Source: JAZDOK01 sp043798715 (GTDB lineage: Bacteria > Vulcanimicrobiota > JAZDOK01). Taken from it: a stretch of 16,649 nt of DNA. Both the position numbers and the translations under genes were made by a program. This document shows positions 12,566 through 16,649 of this stretch, in pieces. Under the pieces are notes generated by a model. It saw only the letters and a list, made by a program, of their open reading frames with translations, did no database searches and was not told where the DNA came from. The stretch spans positions 1 to 16,649 of the forward strand of contig JAZDOK010000023.1 in assembly GCA_043798715.1 (NCBI GenBank). Reading direction: 5' to 3'. Positions within the stretch are counted from its first letter, which is position 1. The number at the start of each line of letters is the position of its first letter.

Positions 12566-12628
12566 ATCGGCTTCCTCCTGTAAGTTTGTAATTAAAAATG
12601 CAAAATATGCTGTTTCACCCGTATGTTT

Positions 12629-14050
12629 TCAGGCGAGGGGTTGCCCTTCGCGGAATCGGGCCAGGAAATTTTCGGCCACCGTATGTATATCGCCCGCCCC
12701 CAGGGTAATGACAAGATCACCCTCCCGAATATTCTGAAGGAGGTAATCCACAATCTTTTCCTTGGGAGAGATGAAAATGACCTCGGGTTTTTTCCCGTTG
12801 GACTGGACGACCTCGACGATGGTCTTCCCGCTGACCCCCTCGATTGGGTCTTCCCCGGCGGAATAAATATCGGTCACTATGAGCACGTCGGCCCCGGCAA
12901 AGGCATTTCCGAATTCCTCAAGGAGGAACTTGGTGCGGCTGTAGCGATGGGGCTGAAAGACCGCCAGCACCCTCTTCATGTTGCCGGTTCCGGCCGCGTC
13001 CACCGCGGCTTTCAATTTTACGGGATTGTGGGCGTAATCGTCAACCACCATGACCCCTTCATGGCTCCCCAGGACCTGGAAGCGCCGCTGGACGCCGATA
13101 AAGGAATCCAGCGCCCGGCTTATTTTCTTAAAGTCGAGTCCCAGTTCCATTCCGACCGCAACGGCGGCCAAGGCATTGACGATGTTGTGTTTTCCCGGAA
13201 TCCTCAGCCGCAGGTTGCCGAGAAATTTTCCATGTCTGGAAACCCGGCACGAAGAGTGAAAATTCTGCATCCGCACCGAAGTCGCCCGGAGATCCGCCTC
13301 AGGGCTGAAACCGTAGGTTAATACCGGGACCTTTATTTGGGGGAGGACCATTCGAATGTTTTCATTGTCGAGACACAGGATGGCCCGGCCATCGGGGGGC
13401 AATTTTTCGAGAAATTCCAGAAACATCGCCCGCACCATTTCCTGCGTGCTCTTAAGGTCGAAGTTGTGGTTTGAAAAACGGCCGACATTCAGATTTACAT
13501 CGGTATCCATGCTGGTAACCACGGCTATCCTTGGAGACAGGCTGAGGAATGAGGCGTCGCTCTCATCGGCCTCGGCCACCAGGTAACCGTCCTTTCCCAG
13601 CTTGGCGTTGGAACCGATGTCATTGACTTCGCCGCCAATCACCACCGTGGGATCGAATCCGTTCTTTTCCATGACCTGGGCGATGATGGACGTGGTCGTG
13701 GTCTTTCCGTGCGTTCCGGCGACGGCGATTCCGAAACTTGATTTCATAAGATGCCCGAGCATCTCGGCGCGGGGAATGACGGGGATGCCTGCTTCGCGGG
13801 CGGAAACCGTCTCGGGATTATCGGCGGGCACCGCCGTAGAAACCACCACAACTTCCGCACCAGCCACATTTTCCCTGGAATGACCAAGGTAGATTCTGGC
13901 TCCCAATTCCTCCAGGCGCCTGGTAAAAGAGGATACCTTCAGATCCGATCCGGAGACCTCATATCCCATGTCGAGAAGTACCCTGGCGATACCGCTCATG
14001 CCGATGCCGCCGATCCCCACAAAATGAATCCTGCCGCCCATCCTGACCAT
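12629..14050 (-). CDS. murC: UDP-N-acetylmuramate--L-alanine ligase
   Basis: ATP-dependent cytosolic ligase adding L-alanine to UDP-MurNAc, the first amino acid of the peptidoglycan stem. The 473-residue product shows the Mur ligase architecture. It has an N-terminal dinucleotide-like fold (IHFVGIGGIGMSGIA), the ATP loop GTHGKTTTT (starting at residue 112) and EADESDASF. A central segment IPGKHNIVNALAA precedes the C-terminal region VVDDYAHNPVKLKAAV and AVFQPHRYSRTKF. The start is set at ATG 14050, which has AAGGAAG 5 nt upstream and lies 16 nt after the murG stop. In-frame ATGs at 14065 and 14089 lack a ribosome site; the latter would overlap murG. It is the last dcw gene here: no murB, ftsQ, ftsA or ftsZ follows. 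Confidence 0.
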   Translation of the reverse strand: MVRMGGRIHFVGIGGIGMSGIARVLLDMGYEVSGSDLKVSSFTRRLEELGARIYLGHSRENVAGAEVVVVSTAVPADNPETVSAREAGIPVIPRAEMLGHLMKSSFGIAVAGTHGKTTTTSIIAQVMEKNGFDPTVVIGGEVNDIGSNAKLGKDGYLVAEADESDASFLSLSPRIAVVTSMDTDVNLNVGRFSNHNFDLKSTQEMVRAMFLEFLEKLPPDGRAILCLDNENIRMVLPQIKVPVLTYGFSPEADLRATSVRMQNFHSSCRVSRHGKFLGNLRLRIPGKHNIVNALAAVAVGMELGLDFKKISRALDSFIGVQRRFQVLGSHEGVMVVDDYAHNPVKLKAAVDAAGTGNMKRVLAVFQPHRYSRTKFLLEEFGNAFAGADVLIVTDIYSAGEDPIEGVSGKTIVEVVQSNGKKPEVIFISPKEKIVDYLLQNIREGDLVITLGAGDIHTVAENFLARFREGQPLA

Positions 14051-14066
14051 GCCGTCTTCCTTCATT

Positions 14067-15173
14067 CTATAAAAGCATTCCTGCAACAACGTTCACTATC
14101 GCTTCCAGAGCCCCGGGCCGCCCCAGGCTCTTTGAATTTTCACCCATGCCAAAGAGAAGTTCCGGCTTCCCTGCCACCTCCGCAACCATGCGGGGCAGCT
14201 TTTCAGTAACTTCTCCGTCCGGGATCACCATCCCTGCACCGCTTTTCTCGAACCAGCGGGCATTCTTCTCCTGATGATTATCGGCCGCATGCGGGTAAGG
14301 GACGAGGATGCCCGGAAGTCCCCTGGCCGTTATCTCCGCCAGTACCGTCGCCCCGGCCCGTCCCACGTAGAGATTCGCCACGGCATAGGCGTCGGCCATG
14401 TTCTCCAGATACGGGAATGGGAGATACTTGAGAGGTGCGTTCCCTACAATCTCTTCTCCCCGCTCCCGCATCTCCTCAAAATCGCCCTTTCCGGTCAAAT
14501 GAATGACCCGCCATTTATTTTCCCTCCAGGCTTTGAGGCCCTCCAGAACGGCCAGATTCAGGCTGTGAGCCCCCTGGCTCCCGCCGCTTACGAGCAGACA
14601 GAATCCAGTCTCCGTCATCCCCAGGTTCCTTGTTCCTTCCTCCCGCGTACGGCGGACGATCTCCTCGCGCACCGGGTTCCCAGTCACCACACAGCGCTCC
14701 GACGGAAGAAATTCCTTGGATTCCTCGAAACTCAGGCATATTTTCTCCGCCCAGCCCGAAAGAAAGCGCGTCACTTTCCCCGGCAGCACGTTCTGCTCGA
14801 TAAGAAGAATCCGCCTTCCCAGCATCCTGGAGGCTGCTACAACGGGCAGGCTCACGTAGCCCCCGGCTCCGATCACCAGGTCCGGACGAAATCGTCCGAT
14901 GAGACCAAGGGCGAAAAAAGTGCCGGCGCTCAGCGAAAAGAGCGCCCGGACCGCCTTAAGAGGGCGGGCGGACCAACCCCGGGCCGTAACGGTCGCAAAC
15001 GGAACGCCGGAACCCGGAACAATGCGGCTTTCAAAGCCCCCTTTCGTACCCACGTAGAGGACCTCCGCCCCGCGCTCCTTAAGGGCCAAAGCCAGCGAGA
15101 GGGCCGGATAGACGTGCCCCCCCGTCCCTCCCCCGGATATGGCAATGCGAAGATTCTTAAAATCATCTTTCAT
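14067..15173 (-). CDS. murG: UDP-N-acetylglucosamine--undecaprenyl-PP-MurNAc-pentapeptide GlcNAc transferase
   Basis: Peripheral membrane glycosyltransferase that turns lipid I into lipid II on the cytosolic face. At 368 residues it has normal length. The N-terminal glycine loop is SGGGTGGHVYPAL (13-25). Acceptor-side motifs are DLVIGAGGYVSLPV and EQNVLPGKVTRFL. The donor-side segments are VSGGSQGAHSLN and the UDP-GlcNAc site RAGATVLAEITARGLPGILVPYPHAADNHQ. ATG at 15173 follows the ftsW stop by 3 nt, and its ribosome site lies in the glycine-rich 3' end of ftsW. The gene sits in the usual dcw order ftsW-murG-murC. Confidence 0.
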   Translation of the reverse strand: MKDDFKNLRIAISGGGTGGHVYPALSLALALKERGAEVLYVGTKGGFESRIVPGSGVPFATVTARGWSARPLKAVRALFSLSAGTFFALGLIGRFRPDLVIGAGGYVSLPVVAASRMLGRRILLIEQNVLPGKVTRFLSGWAEKICLSFEESKEFLPSERCVVTGNPVREEIVRRTREEGTRNLGMTETGFCLLVSGGSQGAHSLNLAVLEGLKAWRENKWRVIHLTGKGDFEEMRERGEEIVGNAPLKYLPFPYLENMADAYAVANLYVGRAGATVLAEITARGLPGILVPYPHAADNHQEKNARWFEKSGAGMVIPDGEVTEKLPRMVAEVAGKPELLFGMGENSKSLGRPGALEAIVNVVAGMLL

Positions 15174-15176
15174 GGT

Positions 15177-16358
15177 CTAGCCGCCCGTTCCGCCTCCCGA
15201 CCTGCCGTCCTTAACCAGTTTCATTATTTTTTCACGTGAGCGCTCCCGCATCGAGATGGTTTCGCGCACACTATACCTCCCGACATTCAGCAAAAGGCCC
15301 ACGGCAATCAGGGTCAGGATTAAAGAGGAGCCTCCATAACTGATGAAAGGAAGCGGGACGCCGGTGGCCGGGACCACTCCCGATACTACGCCGATATTCA
15401 GGGCCGCCTGGGAGCAGATCATGATGGTGATACCGCCGCCCAGGAGCTGAAGAAACGGATGATAGACGCCGGTTGAAATTTTAAATCCACGCCTCAGAAT
15501 CCATGCAAAGAGAAAAACGACCGTGAGGGTTCCCAGCAGGCCGAATTCCTCGCCCAGCACGGCAAAAATGTAGTCCGTATATTGCTCGGGGAGATAAAAT
15601 AATTTCTGTACGCCCAGCCCCGGCCCCTTGCCGAACAGTCCGCCCGAACCCAGGGCTATAAAGGACTGTATGGCATTATAGCCGGAGGTCAGAGGATATT
15701 TCCACGGATCCAGAAAGGCCAGGATCCGTTCCATTCGATATGGCTCCTTCATGATGCTGAAAATGACGATAAGCACGCCGAAGACCGCCATGCCGCCCAG
15801 ATAGATTGGCCGCACGCCGGCCATGAAGAGCATCCCGAAGAAGGTTAACCCGAGGACCAGTGCGGTTCCCAGGTCCGGCTCGCGTTCTATAAGAAGAAAG
15901 CAGATGGCCGCCATAAGGATAATAGAGAGGATACTGGTGAAATTTTTAACTTTCTCGCCCCGCTTGGCCAGAGCATGAGCCAGGTAGAGAACGACCACCA
16001 GCTTGGCGAATTCAGCCGGTTGAAAGCTGAAAAAGCCAAGTCCCAGCCAGCGTCTGCCTCCCATAACCTCGATCCCGATTCCAGGTATGAGGACCAGCAC
16101 CAGAAGGAAAATGGCGAACCACAACAGGATAACCGTGTATTTGCGCACCTTGAGAAGGTTGATCCTGGACACCTGCCAGAGGCATAGCATCCCCAACACC
16201 GCAAAAAGGAGCTGGCGCTTGAAGAAATAAAGAAGGTCGCAGTTGAAATCCTTTGAATAGCCTGTCTTGGCGAAGCTGGCACTCATCACCATGGCCACTC
16301 CGATAACCAGAAGCGCAGAGACGGCAAAGAGGAGTGATGCATCCAGATTTTTTCTCAT
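15177..16358 (-). CDS. ftsW: Cell division lipid II polymerase (SEDS family)
   Basis: A 393-residue multi-spanning inner-membrane glycosyltransferase of the SEDS family, which polymerises lipid II at the septum together with a class B penicillin-binding protein. About ten hydrophobic helices can be followed. Characteristic segments are GGRRWLGLGFFSFQPAEFAKL, EREPDLGTALVLGLTFFGML (including the conserved Asp of that loop), FIALGSGGLFGKGPGLGVQKLFYLPEQYTDYIFAVLGEEFGLLG, and ATGVPLPFISYGGSS. FtsW is preferred over RodA because of the dcw setting between murD and murG and the Arg/Lys-rich cytoplasmic tail. The start ATG overlaps the murD stop as ATGA. The tail ends in a Gly-rich stretch. Confidence 0.
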   Translation of the reverse strand: MRKNLDASLLFAVSALLVIGVAMVMSASFAKTGYSKDFNCDLLYFFKRQLLFAVLGMLCLWQVSRINLLKVRKYTVILLWFAIFLLVLVLIPGIGIEVMGGRRWLGLGFFSFQPAEFAKLVVVLYLAHALAKRGEKVKNFTSILSIILMAAICFLLIEREPDLGTALVLGLTFFGMLFMAGVRPIYLGGMAVFGVLIVIFSIMKEPYRMERILAFLDPWKYPLTSGYNAIQSFIALGSGGLFGKGPGLGVQKLFYLPEQYTDYIFAVLGEEFGLLGTLTVVFLFAWILRRGFKISTGVYHPFLQLLGGGITIMICSQAALNIGVVSGVVPATGVPLPFISYGGSSLILTLIAVGLLLNVGRYSVRETISMRERSREKIMKLVKDGRSGGGTGG

Positions 16359-16649
16359 GAGCCTTCCTCGCGCTTCTTCAGAGCCTTGACCGCTTTCTGA
16401 AAAAGTTCGCCCCGCTCTTCAGCGCAGCGAAACATGTCAAAGCTGGCGCAGGCCGGCGATAGAAGCACCACCTCGCCCGGAAGAGCCATCCGGTACGCCC
16501 TTTCGACGGCATCATCGAGGGTCCCGGCGAAGGATATTCTCTCCATCCCGGCGTTCCCGGCGGCCTGGGATATTTTACCCGCGGCCTCGCCGATGGTTAT
16601 GAGGGCTTTGGCGCTTTTTTGTATGGTCTTTCCAAGGCCCCGAAAGTCC
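16355..16649 (-). CDS. murD: UDP-N-acetylmuramoylalanine--D-glutamate ligase, C-terminal part only
   Basis: The frame is open to the right edge and encodes the last 97 residues. The section DFRGLGKTIQKSAKALITIG followed by a helix, TLDDAVERAY, and then PGEVVLLSPACASFDMF with EERGELF is the C-terminal MurD domain. S-P-A-x-A-S-F-D is its best-known signature. The enzyme adds D-glutamate to UDP-MurNAc-L-alanine in the cytosol. The N-terminal and ATP-binding domains lie beyond the window. The stop overlaps the ftsW start by 4 nt, consistent with tight coupling in the dcw operon. Confidence 0.
   Translation of the reverse strand, partial: DFRGLGKTIQKSAKALITIGEAAGKISQAAGNAGMERISFAGTLDDAVERAYRMALPGEVVLLSPACASFDMFRCAEERGELFQKAVKALKKREEGS

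Noticed and set aside
11867..12583. 238-codon plus-strand open frame opposite the CoA-transferase
   Set aside because: The opposite strand has clear CaiB/BaiF motifs including the catalytic Asp; this frame has none.
12630..12660. Small hairpin at the end of murC as a terminator
   Set aside because: The stem is short with a mismatch, lies inside the coding end and has no T-tract.
14051..14089. Upstream starts for murC at 14065 and 14089
   Set aside because: Neither has a ribosome site; ATG 14050 has AAGGAAG and begins close to the conserved glycine motif.
14274..15239. 321-codon plus-strand open frame opposite murG
   Set aside because: Long but antisense to an unmistakable murG. The product is rich in Arg/Pro/His with no domain, and its end runs into ftsW antisense.
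1..16649. CRISPR arrays, insertion sequences, integrases, phage genes, riboswitches
   Set aside because: No spaced direct repeats, transposase or integrase motifs, attachment-site duplication beside the tRNA, or recognisable riboswitch cores were seen.

Overview
The window is ordinary bacterial chromosome, GC-rich over most of its length, and densely packed with genes. The gene content fits an anaerobic or facultative bacterium with a Gram-negative-like envelope: folate-dependent histidine breakdown, a dcw peptidoglycan cluster, a fused chorismate mutase/DAHP synthase, and small conserved families (DUF1844, DUF192, DUF6485). The lineage cannot be fixed from this sequence; Desulfobacterota or a deep-branching uncultured phylum would both fit. 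No phage genes, insertion sequences or CRISPR arrays were seen.

Layout. (1) 1-3712, minus strand: an MBL-fold hydrolase, then glutamate formiminotransferase, imidazolonepropionase and formimidoyl-THF cyclodeaminase (cut by the left edge). The last three are tightly packed. They take imidazolonepropionate to glutamate, ammonia and 5,10-methenyl-THF. (2) 3825-8503, plus strand: a signalling-type block made of a DUF1844 protein, a membrane-anchored pseudokinase with an extracytoplasmic beta-propeller, a four-PAS soluble histidine kinase, and a 33-residue receiver stub joined to the kinase by an ATGA overlap. (3) 8494-8617: a scar-like junction holding a hairpin/terminator and, on the opposite strand, the decayed tail of a second histidine kinase. 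(4) 8618-10032, minus strand: a strong sigma70-type promoter, tRNA-Thr(CGU), the fused AroQ-DAHP synthase and a nine-cysteine DUF6485 protein, apparently one transcript. (5) 10122-12565: an exported DUF192 protein (plus), meeting a secreted two-domain protein and a class III CoA-transferase (both minus). (6) 12629-16649, minus strand: murD (partial)-ftsW-murG-murC, the part of the dcw cluster that makes and polymerises lipid II.

The most unusual material lies in blocks 2 and 3. The kinase-like receptor has lost the glycine loop, the VAIK lysine and the HRD aspartate but keeps DYG. The histidine kinase next to it is clearly more AT-rich in its middle. Its partner receiver has been reduced to a stub, beside an inverted fragment of another histidine kinase. 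The arrangement of tRNA-Thr as apparent 5' leader of the aromatic-pathway operon is a second point of interest. All functions are read from sequence motifs by eye; no database search was run.
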